From a virus, in IMG/VR virus record IMGVR_UViG_3300027806_000150, positions 1 to 24,468 of that record: a DNA stretch of 24,468 bases; one strand, given 5' to 3'. Made by a program: the position numbers and the translations under genes. Below are positions 14,206 through 22,169 of the stretch, piece by piece; positions within the stretch are counted from its first letter, which is position 1; every line of letters starts with the position of its first letter. The notes beneath the pieces are model-generated. The model ran no database searches, was not told the origin of the DNA, and saw nothing but the letters and a program-made list of their open reading frames with translations.

Positions 14206-14997
14206 ATGGCTATCGCAAGTTTGGACGACTACCGGGCGGCGGTGAAGCAGAAAATCTTCTTCCTCAAGACCGGCCTCAGTGCGAACAACTTCCCGTTCAC
14301 TTCCTCGGGCACCCCGCCCGCCGGGACGCTGGCGGCGGGCAACACCACGACGGGCATCACGCCCACCGACGCCGTGACCGGCTACCCGCCGATCAACAGC
14401 TTCGCTGGCGGCGCGCAGGGCTACCTCACGCGCTGCGACTTCGTCACGTCCAACGCCAGTTCTCAGTGGGGCCTCCTATTCGACCAGCTCTGGAAGTCGG
14501 GAGGCCACACCTTCGGCACCAACTTCCCCATGACCACCTCAAACGTGGGGCGCGTGCCGGGCTCCGACTTCAAAGGGCTGCAACTGTGGATCGAGGTCGT
14601 CACGGCCATGGTCGGCACGGCGGTCATCACAATCGACTACCGTGACGATGCGGACGTGGCCCAGGTGGCCTCGATCACGCTACCGGCGGCGGCGGGGGCA
14701 AACACCATCCACCGGGTCTCGATCCCCTCCCACGGCATTCGCCGGGTCACCAACATCGTCGAGGCGGGGGCCACTGGCGGCACCTACAACGTCGCCATCA
14801 ACCGCCTGCTCTCGCGGATCAATTACAAGTATTTTGGTGGTTCGGATCGCGGGTGTCCGCCTCCCGACGCCGTGCAGGACAACCCCAACGCCTGCGGCTG
14901 GCGGGAGGTCTACGACAACTCGGCCCTGGCGATCTATTGGAGCAACACCTCCGGCAGCCGCGCCAACGAGGTCTGGATTGAGGTCGCGTCGAGATGA
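14206..14997 (+). CDS. Virion-associated protein, paralogue B, 263 aa
   Basis: This is the tandem paralogue of the preceding gene. Its ATG comes directly after that gene's TAG, with no spacer. The N-terminus (MAIASLDDYRAAVKQKIFF) and the blocks GTLAAGNT, INSFAGGAQGYLTR, RVPGSDFKGLQLWIE and EVYDNSALAIYW align with paralogue A. It differs in the region 90-110 and in an extra loop near residues 210-230 (GGSDRGCPPPDAVQDNPNAC), which holds two cysteines absent from A. The two may form a mixed complex, or may have diverged to bind different partners; both are inference. Its stop overlaps the next start as ATGA. Confidence 0.75.
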   Translation: MAIASLDDYRAAVKQKIFFLKTGLSANNFPFTSSGTPPAGTLAAGNTTTGITPTDAVTGYPPINSFAGGAQGYLTRCDFVTSNASSQWGLLFDQLWKSGGHTFGTNFPMTTSNVGRVPGSDFKGLQLWIEVVTAMVGTAVITIDYRDDADVAQVASITLPAAAGANTIHRVSIPSHGIRRVTNIVEAGATGGTYNVAINRLLSRINYKYFGGSDRGCPPPDAVQDNPNACGWREVYDNSALAIYWSNTSGSRANEVWIEVASR

Positions 14998-15470
14998 GCC
15001 TCCAGTTCCGTCGCTGGCGCTCCTCGGCGCTGCGCCGAGCGGTCCAGGGGTTTGAGGGTGGCGCACTCTCGGCGGTCGTCGCCGACGAGTTCTACGGACC
15101 ATCCTCGACCATCTCCTCTGCCTCGTGGTCCTCGGCTGGCTCGACCTCAGCGTCCCTCGTCCTGGTCGGCATTTCGCCATCCGCCTTCTCGGCGACCTCT
15201 TCGACCCTGTCTGATTGGCTGGGGGCGGGGCTTGGCATCATCAGCGCCAGCTTCTCGTCCTCCGGCCTGACGGTCGTCACCTTCAGCGGGGCGACCTTCG
15301 GGGGTAACCCCTGGGACGAGGAGGGGGGAGCCCCGGCAAGCTGGGCCTCTGCAGGAGCCTTCCCCAAGACCTGGGCTGCGGCGGCCCCCTCTCCCGAGAC
15401 GTGGGTCTCTGCAGAGACCTCTCCCGAGACCTGGGTTCCCGAGACCAACTCTCCCGAGACGTGGGGCTAA
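14994..15470 (+). CDS. Ser-rich protein with C-terminal tandem decapeptide repeats, 158 aa
   Basis: The start overlaps the previous stop (ATGA at 14994-14997). Residues 1-30 are basic then polar. Residues about 35-100 are Ser/Ala/Gly/Thr-rich and beta-like (TISSASWSSAGSTSASLVLV). From about residue 112 the protein is a run of 10-residue units with Trp at a fixed place: PASWASAGAF, PKTWAAAAPS, PETWVSAETS, PETWVPETNS, PETWG. I do not recognise a family. The repeat tail may be a length-variable spacer or adhesive surface segment near the fibres. The DNA repeats are close enough to expand or contract by recombination. Confidence 0.7.
   Translation: MSLQFRRWRSSALRRAVQGFEGGALSAVVADEFYGPSSTISSASWSSAGSTSASLVLVGISPSAFSATSSTLSDWLGAGLGIISASFSSSGLTVVTFSGATFGGNPWDEEGGAPASWASAGAFPKTWAAAAPSPETWVSAETSPETWVPETNSPETWG
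15329..15465 (+). repeat. Five 30-bp tandem repeats (coding)
   Basis: Units begin at about 15329, 15359, 15389, 15419 and 15449. The last three share CTCTCCCGAGAC(G/C)TGGG; the first two are more diverged. The period of exactly 30 bp keeps the reading frame and gives decapeptide repeats with a P-x-(T/S)-W core. Confidence 0.85.
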
Positions 15471-15473
15471 CGC

Positions 15474-15722
15474 ATGCTGTTCGTCGGACCTGACATCCCG
15501 GCTCTCCTGCAGCCGATCCTGAAGGCTGTCGTGGACGCCATCGCCGACATCCGCGCGCCGGGCAAACCGACGCAGCTTGCCGCCGTGACGTTCGCCCAGC
15601 TTCCGCCCGCCGCCAACTGGCGCAACTGCATGGTGATCGTCACCGATCGCAACACCATCGCCGTCTCTACCCCCTCCGGCTCCACCTGGGCCTGGACACG
15701 ATCTGATGGGAGCGCCCTCTAA
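15474..15722 (+). CDS. Small tail-region protein, 82 aa
   Basis: The protein starts with a hydrophobic-amphipathic helix (PDIPALLQPILKAVVDAIAD). It continues with a small beta unit, TFAQLPPAANWRNCMVIVTD, then STPSGSTWAWTRSDGSAL. The second half resembles short beta units seen in phage tail-fibre proteins, where a value is followed by a 'GSxWxxxxSDGS' ending. I cannot name the family. The stop overlaps the next start as TAATG, so it is translated together with the fibre gene. A role as fibre chaperone or small fibre-associated protein is inference. Confidence 0.65.
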   Translation: MLFVGPDIPALLQPILKAVVDAIADIRAPGKPTQLAAVTFAQLPPAANWRNCMVIVTDRNTIAVSTPSGSTWAWTRSDGSAL

Positions 15723-16312
15723 TGCCCTCAACCTACACGACCCGCCTGCGTTTCGAGTTGCAGGGGACGGGCGAGAACCTGAACAACTGGGGGGCTCGCC
15801 TCAACACCGCCCTGACGAGGATCGACGCGGCCATCGCTGGGCGCGCCGCGATCACCCTCGCCGGCCCGACGGCCTACACTCTCTCCGTCTCCAACGTGGC
15901 GGACGATGAGGCCCGCAACGCCTTCCTCGACCTCTCTGGCGTCGGCGGATGCAGCCTCATCATCCCCTCCGTCTCCAAGGTCTACACCATCCGCAACGGC
16001 TCCAACGGGGCCGTGACGGTCACGACGGGGGCGGGCACGACCGTCGTCCTCAGTGTGGGCGACACGATGATGGTGGCCTGCGACGGGACCAACGTCCGCA
16101 CCTTCTCCATCGCCGGTTTCGACCTGAAGACGTACATCGACGCGGCGATCCTCTCGACGACGGGCTCCCTGCCGGCGACGACCGGAAACGAGGGGAGGAG
16201 CCTCGTCGTGGTCGGCGGCGCCTGGACGCCCAAGCTGCTCACCGTGTCGGACATCTCCGACGCCAACACCAACATTCGCGGCTTCGCCATCGCCGCCGCA
16301 GTCGCCCTCTAG
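15722..16312 (+). CDS. Tail fibre-like protein, 196 aa
   Basis: The N-terminus TTRLRFELQGTGENLNNWGA and the following LNTALTRIDAAIAGRA match a recurring start of phage tail fibre and tail-associated proteins (the 'GENxNxWGxxLNxxLxxID' pattern). Residues 45-130 are beta-rich with regular strands (YTIRNGSNGAVTVTTGAGTT, VVLSVGDTMMVACDGTNV). The end is a further beta segment and a short hydrophobic tail. In related phages this domain attaches to the virion and is followed by longer variable domains; here it stops early and other short genes follow. It may therefore be one part of a multi-gene fibre. The start shares its A with the previous TAA. Confidence 0.78.
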   Translation: MPSTYTTRLRFELQGTGENLNNWGARLNTALTRIDAAIAGRAAITLAGPTAYTLSVSNVADDEARNAFLDLSGVGGCSLIIPSVSKVYTIRNGSNGAVTVTTGAGTTVVLSVGDTMMVACDGTNVRTFSIAGFDLKTYIDAAILSTTGSLPATTGNEGRSLVVVGGAWTPKLLTVSDISDANTNIRGFAIAAAVAL

Positions 16313-16324
16313 GAGAGCATCAGC

Positions 16325-16750
16325 ATGCCCGCAAACGCCAACGCCGTCCCCAACAGCATCGTCACGCCGCAGACCCCCAGGTCGGCTTCGGTTTTGACCA
16401 ACGCCGCCCAGGGGACGTTTCCGCCGACGACCGCGCCGAGCAACACGTTCCTCCTGCTCACGGCTGGAACGGGCGGCGGACGCCTGACGCGCCTCCGCGC
16501 GACGCCGCAGACGACCATCGCCGCTGCGGTCCACCAGTTGTTCCGCTCCCGAGACAGCGGGACCACCAAGTTCTTCGTCCAGGGCGTGACCCAGGGCGCG
16601 GTGACGGTCAACTCGACCACGGCGGCCATCCCGGTCGACTTCGGCTACAGCGAGGACAACCCCCTGGTCCTCGGCCCCAACGAGCAACTGTACGTCGCCT
16701 GCAGCGTGTCGACGGCCTGCGTCTTCGACGCAGACTACTCGGACTACTAG
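16325..16750 (+). CDS. Tail-region virion protein, 141 aa
   Basis: AGGAG at 16311-16315 precedes ATG 16325. The product is beta-rich, with LTRLRATPQTTIAAAVHQLF, RSRDSGTTKFFVQGV and DFGYSEDNPLVLGPNEQLYV. These read like a small jelly-roll or beta-sandwich domain known from many phage hypothetical virion proteins ('RSxDxGxT...GYSxxNPLxLxxxExLY'). I have no firm family name. It lies between a fibre-like gene and a glycine-rich tail gene, so fibre tip or fibre decoration are reasonable guesses. There is no signal peptide or membrane segment. Confidence 0.7.
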   Translation: MPANANAVPNSIVTPQTPRSASVLTNAAQGTFPPTTAPSNTFLLLTAGTGGGRLTRLRATPQTTIAAAVHQLFRSRDSGTTKFFVQGVTQGAVTVNSTTAAIPVDFGYSEDNPLVLGPNEQLYVACSVSTACVFDADYSDY

Positions 16751-16752
16751 GC

Positions 16753-17370
16753 ATGAACCGGCAGGGCATGAGGGGCTTCGCCGGGCAGGGCATGGACGCG
16801 CAGCGCGCCGAGCCCGACCAGGACGAGCCCCACACCTTCCCGGCGGCGGCCTCGGCCTACTCGTGGACCGTGCCCAGGACCGGCAAGTGGAAGTTCGTCG
16901 GCTGGGGGGCCGGTGGTAGCGGGTCGCCTGCGGGCGGTGGCGCGTCTGGCGGCTATTTCGAGATCACGCGCCAGCTTCGTCGCGGCGCGGTGGTCACGAT
17001 CACGGCAGGTGTTGCGTCCTCCAGCGACACGAGCGTTGTCCTGCCCGGCGCAACGGCCACCGCTACCCGTGCAAACGGGCAGACAGCCGGAACCGCGAGC
17101 GGCGGTGACGTCAATCTCGCCGGTTCAGCCGGTGTGGCCGCTGGGTCCAGCCCAGGCGCGGCGGGCCTTGGAACGGGCGGCGGCGCAGGTGGCGCGCCGA
17201 GCGGCGGCTCTGGAGGCTCTGGTGCGCCCGCGAACCTGCCCTACCGAGGCGGCGCGGGCGGCCCAGGGTCGGGCCAGGGCGGCGTGGGCGCAGGCGCTGG
17301 CGAGCAGGGCGTGGCGACCATCCCAGGTCAGTCCGGCCTCGTCCTGGCGGTCCTGATCAAGGGCTCCTAG
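16753..17370 (+). CDS. Glycine-rich tail/fibre protein, 205 aa
   Basis: The ATG at 16753 follows the upstream stop by two bases. The same frame is open far upstream, but that stretch shadows other genes. Residues about 35-55 read SWTVPRTGKWKFVGWGAGGS, the start of the glycine-rich domain common in phage fibre proteins. From about 130 the chain is almost entirely Gly, Ala, Ser and Pro, like the polyglycine helix bundles known at fibre tips of some podo- and myophages. The last 10 residues (GLVLAVLIKGS) are hydrophobic. A receptor-binding or fibre-tip role is inferred. No clear ribosome site precedes it, so coupling is likely. Confidence 0.75.
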   Translation: MNRQGMRGFAGQGMDAQRAEPDQDEPHTFPAAASAYSWTVPRTGKWKFVGWGAGGSGSPAGGGASGGYFEITRQLRRGAVVTITAGVASSSDTSVVLPGATATATRANGQTAGTASGGDVNLAGSAGVAAGSSPGAAGLGTGGGAGGAPSGGSGGSGAPANLPYRGGAGGPGSGQGGVGAGAGEQGVATIPGQSGLVLAVLIKGS

Positions 17371-17401
17371 CCCACCACCCAACATCACCAAAGGAGAGGC
17401 C

Positions 17402-17830
17402 ATGTCCCTCTATCAGCGCATCAACGCGACCACGGGGCTCCTGGTCGGGGAGCCCGGCCCCTTGCCGGCGAACCTCGTCGGCCTGAAGGACGAGAGCCTC
17501 GCGGACCTCGAGCAGGCCCTGGGCTCCACCATCGCGCACGAACTGGGCTTCGGCGACACGGGCTTCCTCCCGGTGCCGCCGCCCGAGCCGGAGCCGCCGC
17601 CGGTCAGGCGCGACATCACCCGCATCCTGTTCCTGCAGCGCATCCCCGCGCCGGCCCGCATCGCCATCCGCACCGCCGGCAAGACCAACCCGATCATCGA
17701 AGACTTCCTCGATCTGATCTCGGCGACAGACACGATCAACCTGGACGCCGCCGACACCCTCGCCGGCGTCGCCTACATGCAGAGCCAGGGTCTCCTCACT
17801 GAGGCCGAGGCTGGGGCGCTCCTCGCATGA
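17402..17830 (+). CDS. Tail-region protein with Pro/Glu linker, 142 aa
   Basis: AAAGGAGAGG just before ATG 17402 makes the start firm. Residues 1-50 form a small domain. Residues about 57-68 are a Pro/Glu linker (PVPPPEPEPPPVRR). The C-terminal 70 residues form helices (DITRILFLQRIPAPARIAIR, then NLDAADTLAGVAYMQSQGLL). Similar helical ends ('...DTxxGVxxLxxxGLL') occur in small phage proteins encoded near tail genes, but I know no assigned function. The stop overlaps the next start as ATGA. It might be a fibre chaperone or a minor tail protein; both are guesses. Confidence 0.7.
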   Translation: MSLYQRINATTGLLVGEPGPLPANLVGLKDESLADLEQALGSTIAHELGFGDTGFLPVPPPEPEPPPVRRDITRILFLQRIPAPARIAIRTAGKTNPIIEDFLDLISATDTINLDAADTLAGVAYMQSQGLLTEAEAGALLA

Positions 17831-18036
17831 GCCTCGGGCGCTGGGGCTTCAGGATCGCCGTCGCCATCGACCAGCTAGGCAACGCTATCCTGGGCGGCAA
17901 CCCCGACGAGACGATCTCCAGCCGCGCCGAGAAGGCCCGGCTGCGCGGCGAGCGGTGGGGGTGCCTTCTCTGCCGCTTCCTCGATTGGCTCGATCCGAAC
18001 CATTGCGCCAAGTCCGTCGAATGGGATGAAAAATGA
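17827..18036 (+). CDS. Small conserved phage protein with PDET...HC motif, 69 aa
   Basis: The sequence contains LGGNPDETISSRAEKARLRG and FLDWLDPNHCAKSVEWDE. The pattern GGxPxETxSxRA followed by W...HCxxS is widespread in short phage proteins that lie between tail genes. These are annotated inconsistently, and no function is established to my knowledge. The first 20 residues form an amphipathic helix. Three cysteines and one histidine (CLLC, HC) could bind a metal, which I infer only from their spacing. Both ends overlap neighbours as ATGA, so it is certainly co-translated with the tail stabilisation gene. Confidence 0.72.
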   Translation: MSLGRWGFRIAVAIDQLGNAILGGNPDETISSRAEKARLRGERWGCLLCRFLDWLDPNHCAKSVEWDEK

Positions 18037-19823
18037 CCCGACAGTCCCTTGACCTCCCGCCCGGCATGTTCTCCGACGACAGCCGCCTCGCGAGCAAGGG
18101 GCGCTGGGCGACCGGGTCCAACGTGCGCTTCGTGGAGGGCAGGCCGGAGATCATCGGCGGCTGGGAGAGCCTGACGGACAGCCTGCTGACGGGCGTCTGC
18201 CGCAACATCTTCCAGTGGACGGATCGCCTCGCCGCGCCGTCCCTCAACATCGCCTTCGGGACGCACTCGAGGCTGCAGGTGTGGGTGGGTGGCTCGCTGT
18301 TCAACATCACGCCGACCCTGGCCCTCCCCGAGCAGACCCTCGGCAACAACCCCATCGCGACGACGAACACCCTGACGACCGTCGTCGTCACCCAGGCCGG
18401 CCATCCGCACCTCGTCGGAGACAGCGTCACGATCTCTGGCGCGACGGCAGTCGCCACCGTGACGATCAACGGCACCTGGACGGTGACGGCGGTCACGACG
18501 AACACCTGGAGTTTCACCGCCGGCTCTTCCGCCAACGCGACGACCACGGGCGGCGGCGCGGCTGTCCTGGCGAAGCCCAACAAGGCCTTCGCCGACGGCG
18601 CGATCGACGGCACAGGCGGCGCAGGCTTCGGCACGGGCGCGTGGGACGTGGGGACCTACGGCTCGCCCTCCACCTCCGACTACTGGCCCAGGACGTGGTC
18701 TATCGCCGCCTGGGGTGGGCAGATGGTGGCCTCGCCCAGGGCTGGGACCATCCACCTCTGGCAGAACGTCACGGGGACGCCCGCCGCGCCGATCAGGGAG
18801 GCCCCCGCCCGCGTGCGGGCCATGGTGGTCTCGAACACCGACCAAATCTTCGCCCTCGGCTGCAATGAGGAGGTGAGCGGCGTCTACAACCCCCTCTGCA
18901 TCCGCTACAGCGGCATCCGTCGCGTCAACGAGTGGACGACCCTCACCCCGAGCGACAGCACGTCGAGGGAGTACATCCTGCCCGGCGGGGGGGAGATCGT
19001 CACGGGCCGCAACCTCGGCCCCTACATCCTGATCTGGACGACGAAGGACCTCTTCTTCGCCGACTTCACGGGCAACCTCGCCGCCCCCTGGCGCTTTACG
19101 CGGGTCGGTGAGAACTGCGGAGCCGCCGGCCCCAACGCAGTCGCCGTGAAGGGCCAGCGCGCCTTCTGGTGGGCTCCTGACGGGCAGTTCCTCACCTTCT
19201 CCCCCGGCGGTCAGCCAGAGGTGATCGAGTGCCCCATCTCCCAGGACGCGATCGACAACATCTCGCCGTCGCAACTCGACAAGATCGTCGCCTCGATCAA
19301 CTCGAACTTCAACGAGGTGCGCTTCGACTACCCCGACGGCAGAGACGGCTTTGAGAACAGCCGCTACCTCGCGATGAGCATCTCAGACCTGAGGTGGTAT
19401 TCGGGCGTCATGGCCAGAACGGCCATGGTCGACAGCGGCCCATCTGACACGCCCATCGGGACGACAGCCGGCGGCAACATCTACTGGCACGAGCGGGGGC
19501 GCAGCGCAGACGGTTCCCCTCTTGCGTGGAGCATCGAAAGCGGCGAGATGTTCTTTGATCCCGAGCGCACGTCCCTGATCAGGGGCCTGCTCCCAGACGT
19601 CAAGGATCAGGTCGGCCCCTGGGCCTTGACCCTGTTTACACGCATCCGGCCCAACCAGCCCCCGACCACCTACGGCCCGTACACGTTCGCCTCGACGGAC
19701 GATCAGGTCGACTTCATGGCGACGGGCTGGCTTTTCCGCATCAAGTTCTCTGGGTCCTCAAGCCCGGCGAGGGGCCGCCTGGGCCTCCCTCAGTTCGACT
19801 ACACACTGCTTGGTAAGCGGTAG
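18033..19823 (+). CDS. Tail stabilisation/hub protein, P22 gp10-like
   Basis: This 596-aa protein starts RQSLDLPPGMFSDDSRLASK, followed by RWATGSNVRFVEGRPEIIGG, the typical opening of podovirus packaged-DNA-stabilisation proteins. Many short beta repeats with Trp follow, suggesting a beta-propeller-like body. Residues about 105-185 are an insertion, rich in Thr and Ala, with HPHLVGDSVTISGATAVATV and NGTWTV. This is an inserted small beta domain seen in several phage tail proteins. In P22 the equivalent protein caps the connector and holds DNA in the head. A GTTTACACG copy lies near the 3' end. The ATGA overlap with the previous gene implies coupling. Confidence 0.78.
   Translation: MTRQSLDLPPGMFSDDSRLASKGRWATGSNVRFVEGRPEIIGGWESLTDSLLTGVCRNIFQWTDRLAAPSLNIAFGTHSRLQVWVGGSLFNITPTLALPEQTLGNNPIATTNTLTTVVVTQAGHPHLVGDSVTISGATAVATVTINGTWTVTAVTTNTWSFTAGSSANATTTGGGAAVLAKPNKAFADGAIDGTGGAGFGTGAWDVGTYGSPSTSDYWPRTWSIAAWGGQMVASPRAGTIHLWQNVTGTPAAPIREAPARVRAMVVSNTDQIFALGCNEEVSGVYNPLCIRYSGIRRVNEWTTLTPSDSTSREYILPGGGEIVTGRNLGPYILIWTTKDLFFADFTGNLAAPWRFTRVGENCGAAGPNAVAVKGQRAFWWAPDGQFLTFSPGGQPEVIECPISQDAIDNISPSQLDKIVASINSNFNEVRFDYPDGRDGFENSRYLAMSISDLRWYSGVMARTAMVDSGPSDTPIGTTAGGNIYWHERGRSADGSPLAWSIESGEMFFDPERTSLIRGLLPDVKDQVGPWALTLFTRIRPNQPPTTYGPYTFASTDDQVDFMATGWLFRIKFSGSSSPARGRLGLPQFDYTLLGKR
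19634..19642 (+). repeat. GTTTACACG element, copy 7
   Basis: Exact plus-orientation copy near the 3' end of the stabilisation gene, read as CTG TTT ACA CGC. Confidence 0.8.
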
Positions 19824-19832
19824 GAGGTTCAT

Positions 19833-20762
19833 ATGGGTTTCTTTGGTTCCGGTAGCTTCAACAAGTCGAAGACGAGCGCGAAGTCGACGGCGACGACCAC
19901 GTCGACCGGCACGAGCCGCCAGCGCGCCTACCTGGACGACGTCTTCAAGCAGCCCGCCATCGACCTGATGGGCAACGTCAGCAACCTCGCGAAGACGGAC
20001 CCGACGACCCTCGTCCCGAAGGACAACGCCCTCCAGACGGAGGCGGCTGGCCGTGTAAACTCGCTGACCGGGAACCCTGAAGCCTTCAATCAGTCCAACG
20101 ATTGGATGAAGAGTGTCGCTGGGGCCTCCGCCCCCCAGGTCAACGGCGAGAGCCTCCTGACCGGCCTCAGCAGCTACTACAACCCCTTCGAAAAGGACGT
20201 CATCGACAGTTCGATGGCCGACTACGACTTCAGCGCCGGTCGGGATCGCGCGGGCGACATCCTGGGCATGGCGGCTGGAGACGCCTTCAGGGGCTCCGGT
20301 GGCGCGCTCACCCTGGCCGCCGGAGACGACGCCCGCCGCAGGGGCCGCTTCGCCCTTGGGGCCGGTATCCGCAGCGCCGGCTTCGATCGCGCGACGGCCC
20401 TCTCCGCTTCGGACGCCGATCGCCGGCAGCAGGCAGCGATGGCCAACGCCACGTTCACCGGCCAGCAGCGGGACCGCACCCTGGAGGCGGCGCGAGGCCT
20501 CACGGCCAACGCGACGGCCTTCGACGCCAACCAGCGCGCCAACGCAGGCCAGACCTTCGACATGGGCACCCAGCTTCGCACGCAGGAGCAGGAGAGGGCG
20601 ACTGCGCCCTTCGACATGCAGAAGTACCTGACCGATCTGTGGGGCGGCCTCGCCAACCCCTTCTTCGGCAGCGACGAGGACGTGACCGAGAACTCAACGG
20701 CCAACACCACGTCGAAAGGCAAGTCTTCGGGCTTCGGTCTCACTCTTGGCTTTGGGAAGTAA
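19833..20762 (+). CDS. Internal/tail virion protein, 309 aa
   Basis: A near-perfect ribosome site AGGAGGT (19822-19828) precedes ATG 19833. The protein begins with a Ser/Thr/Lys-rich flexible segment. A helical middle follows (QRAYLDDVFKQPAIDLMG, and GRDRAGDILGMAAGDAFRGS through ARRRGRFALGAGIRSAGFDR) rich in Ala, Gly and Arg. The end is again Ser/Gly-rich. I recognise this texture from internal or ejection-type proteins of podoviruses, but not a specific family. It follows the stabilisation protein and precedes three more internal-type genes, in line with P22's ejection cluster. A GTTTACACG copy in minus orientation lies at residues 74-76. Confidence 0.7.
   Translation: MGFFGSGSFNKSKTSAKSTATTTSTGTSRQRAYLDDVFKQPAIDLMGNVSNLAKTDPTTLVPKDNALQTEAAGRVNSLTGNPEAFNQSNDWMKSVAGASAPQVNGESLLTGLSSYYNPFEKDVIDSSMADYDFSAGRDRAGDILGMAAGDAFRGSGGALTLAAGDDARRRGRFALGAGIRSAGFDRATALSASDADRRQQAAMANATFTGQQRDRTLEAARGLTANATAFDANQRANAGQTFDMGTQLRTQEQERATAPFDMQKYLTDLWGGLANPFFGSDEDVTENSTANTTSKGKSSGFGLTLGFGK
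20052..20060 (-). repeat. GTTTACACG element, copy 8 (minus orientation)
   Basis: Exact minus-orientation copy inside an internal-protein gene. On the plus strand it reads CGT GTA AAC, using the otherwise rare GTA codon. Confidence 0.8.
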
Positions 20763-20765
20763 GAC

Positions 20766-21470
20766 ATGGCAAATCGCAGAGGCCCGAGGGGCCTGAAGTT
20801 TGGGCCGGTCGACGAGCCGGCCACCATCGATCCCCGCACGGCGACGCCCGACGGTGTGGACCTGTCGGTGCCGTACAAGTCCTGGCACGACATGCAGGAG
20901 CCGGCGAGCGGGCGGGGGATGACCAACACGCCGCAGGAACTGCAGTACGCCATGCACCCTGATCAGCGGCCCAAGGACCCCTACGCGCCGGATTGGATCG
21001 ACTACTTGAGCGGCCTGCTGGACGGCCAGCGCCCGCGCGACATCCGCCGCGACTACGAGAAGCGCAGCGAGATGGAGCGCATGCGTCGGGCTCTGGAGGA
21101 TGGCGTCCTGACCGACCCGCGCGAGCGCCTCGCCTACCACACCAACCCCGACGAGTGGGGCAAGAGCGTCTCGACGAACTACGGCAAGACGGTCGCCAAC
21201 GAGGGGGACACCCTGGTCAGCCCCGGCTACGGCACGCGGAAGTTCGACAAGACGCCCGGCTATGCCGAGCAGGGCATCAGCCCGAGCGACGCCCTCGCCA
21301 GGGCGCAGGAGGCAATGCGCCTCGACATGGAGCGGGCCGACAAGGCCGCCCGCCGCGACATCGATTGGTACAACGCCAGGAGCCAGCGCATTTCGGCGAC
21401 GAGGCCGCGAGCAGGCGGTGACGGCGAGAGCCCCTTTAAGCCGGTGAACCTCGGACCCGTGGGAGGTTAA
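20766..21470 (+). CDS. Hypothetical virion-module protein, 234 aa
   Basis: I do not recognise this protein. It follows the previous stop by three bases, with GGGAAG just upstream. It is hydrophilic and has no membrane segment. The first 60 residues are extended and polar. Residues 70-120 are helical and charged (DIRRDYEKRSEMERMRRALE). The end is another charged helix (ALARAQEAMRLDMERADKAA) and a short tail. Position in a run with the ejection-type genes suggests a minor virion or internal protein, but an assembly factor is equally possible. Confidence 0.65.
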   Translation: MANRRGPRGLKFGPVDEPATIDPRTATPDGVDLSVPYKSWHDMQEPASGRGMTNTPQELQYAMHPDQRPKDPYAPDWIDYLSGLLDGQRPRDIRRDYEKRSEMERMRRALEDGVLTDPRERLAYHTNPDEWGKSVSTNYGKTVANEGDTLVSPGYGTRKFDKTPGYAEQGISPSDALARAQEAMRLDMERADKAARRDIDWYNARSQRISATRPRAGGDGESPFKPVNLGPVGG

Positions 21471-21473
21471 CAA

Positions 21474-22169
21474 ATGGCCAAAGCTGACGACTACATCACA
21501 GGCAACATGTACGACCTCGGCGACGGCGGTGAGCCGCAGGTCTGGGGCGGCAAGAAGCTGGGCTGGGTCTCCAAGGAGCGTTGGAAGGCCACGAGGGGCG
21601 AGACGCAGGTCAAGTTTGACGCCGACCTCGACCTTCGCAGACGCCTCGACAGGGCCAAGCAGATCGCCACTGACAGCCCGACGGCGACCGGCTTCATCGG
21701 GGGGCTGATCTCCGGCCAGGGCGCGCCTGCATGGTCGCCCTTCAAGGGCATCGGCGCGGCCCACGACCTCGCGCAGCAGGTCAAGCCCGTGCGCGCGTCT
21801 GCCGCCTTCTCCAATCTGCAGGAGATGAGGCAGAACAACCCGACGGGTGCGGCGGTCGGTAGCCCGTCCGACACCGACATGGCGCTGTTGATGTCCAAGG
21901 ATGCGAACCTCGAGGTCAGTCAGTCGCGCGAACAGTTCCTTGAAGAGGTTGCTGCCGCTCGCAGGCACCTGGGCCGCAATCGCAAGGGCCTCACCGAGGA
22001 CTACCCCTACGACCTCCGCACCGACAACCCTGAAGACATCCCCCAGGGGGCCTTCTTCATCGCGACCAACGGCAAGCTGTACCGCAACAAGAAGGGCGCT
22101 GGCGCTCCTGGCCAGACGGCGCAGGAACGGGCGAGTTCGTTTGAGTACCTGGGACCGGAGGGCCGCTAA
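21474..22169 (+). CDS. Probable ejection-type internal protein, 231 aa
   Basis: GGGAGGT (21461-21467) precedes ATG 21474. Residues about 108-160 read VRASAAFSNLQEMRQNNPTG, then GSPSDTDMALLMSKDANLEV and SQSREQFLEEVAAARR. This pattern (helix, 'MRxNxPTGxAxG', 'SxxELxLL...LxxxQS') recurs in phage internal virion and DNA-transfer proteins. The C-terminal part (IPQGAFFIATNGKLYRNKKG) is a small beta unit. It is encoded directly before the largest ejection-type protein, overlapping it as TAATG. The exact role, such as part of a DNA-delivery channel or an internal scaffold, is not shown. Confidence 0.72.
   Translation: MAKADDYITGNMYDLGDGGEPQVWGGKKLGWVSKERWKATRGETQVKFDADLDLRRRLDRAKQIATDSPTATGFIGGLISGQGAPAWSPFKGIGAAHDLAQQVKPVRASAAFSNLQEMRQNNPTGAAVGSPSDTDMALLMSKDANLEVSQSREQFLEEVAAARRHLGRNRKGLTEDYPYDLRTDNPEDIPQGAFFIATNGKLYRNKKGAGAPGQTAQERASSFEYLGPEGR

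Noticed and set aside
15329-15465. CRISPR-like spaced repeats
   Set aside because: The period is 30 bp with no unique spacers, the repeats are in frame within a gene and encode a regular decapeptide.
15949-16752. Long upstream extension of the glycine-rich tail gene
   Set aside because: It reads through the fibre-like gene and the 141-aa gene in another frame, giving Arg/Pro/His-rich low-complexity sequence.
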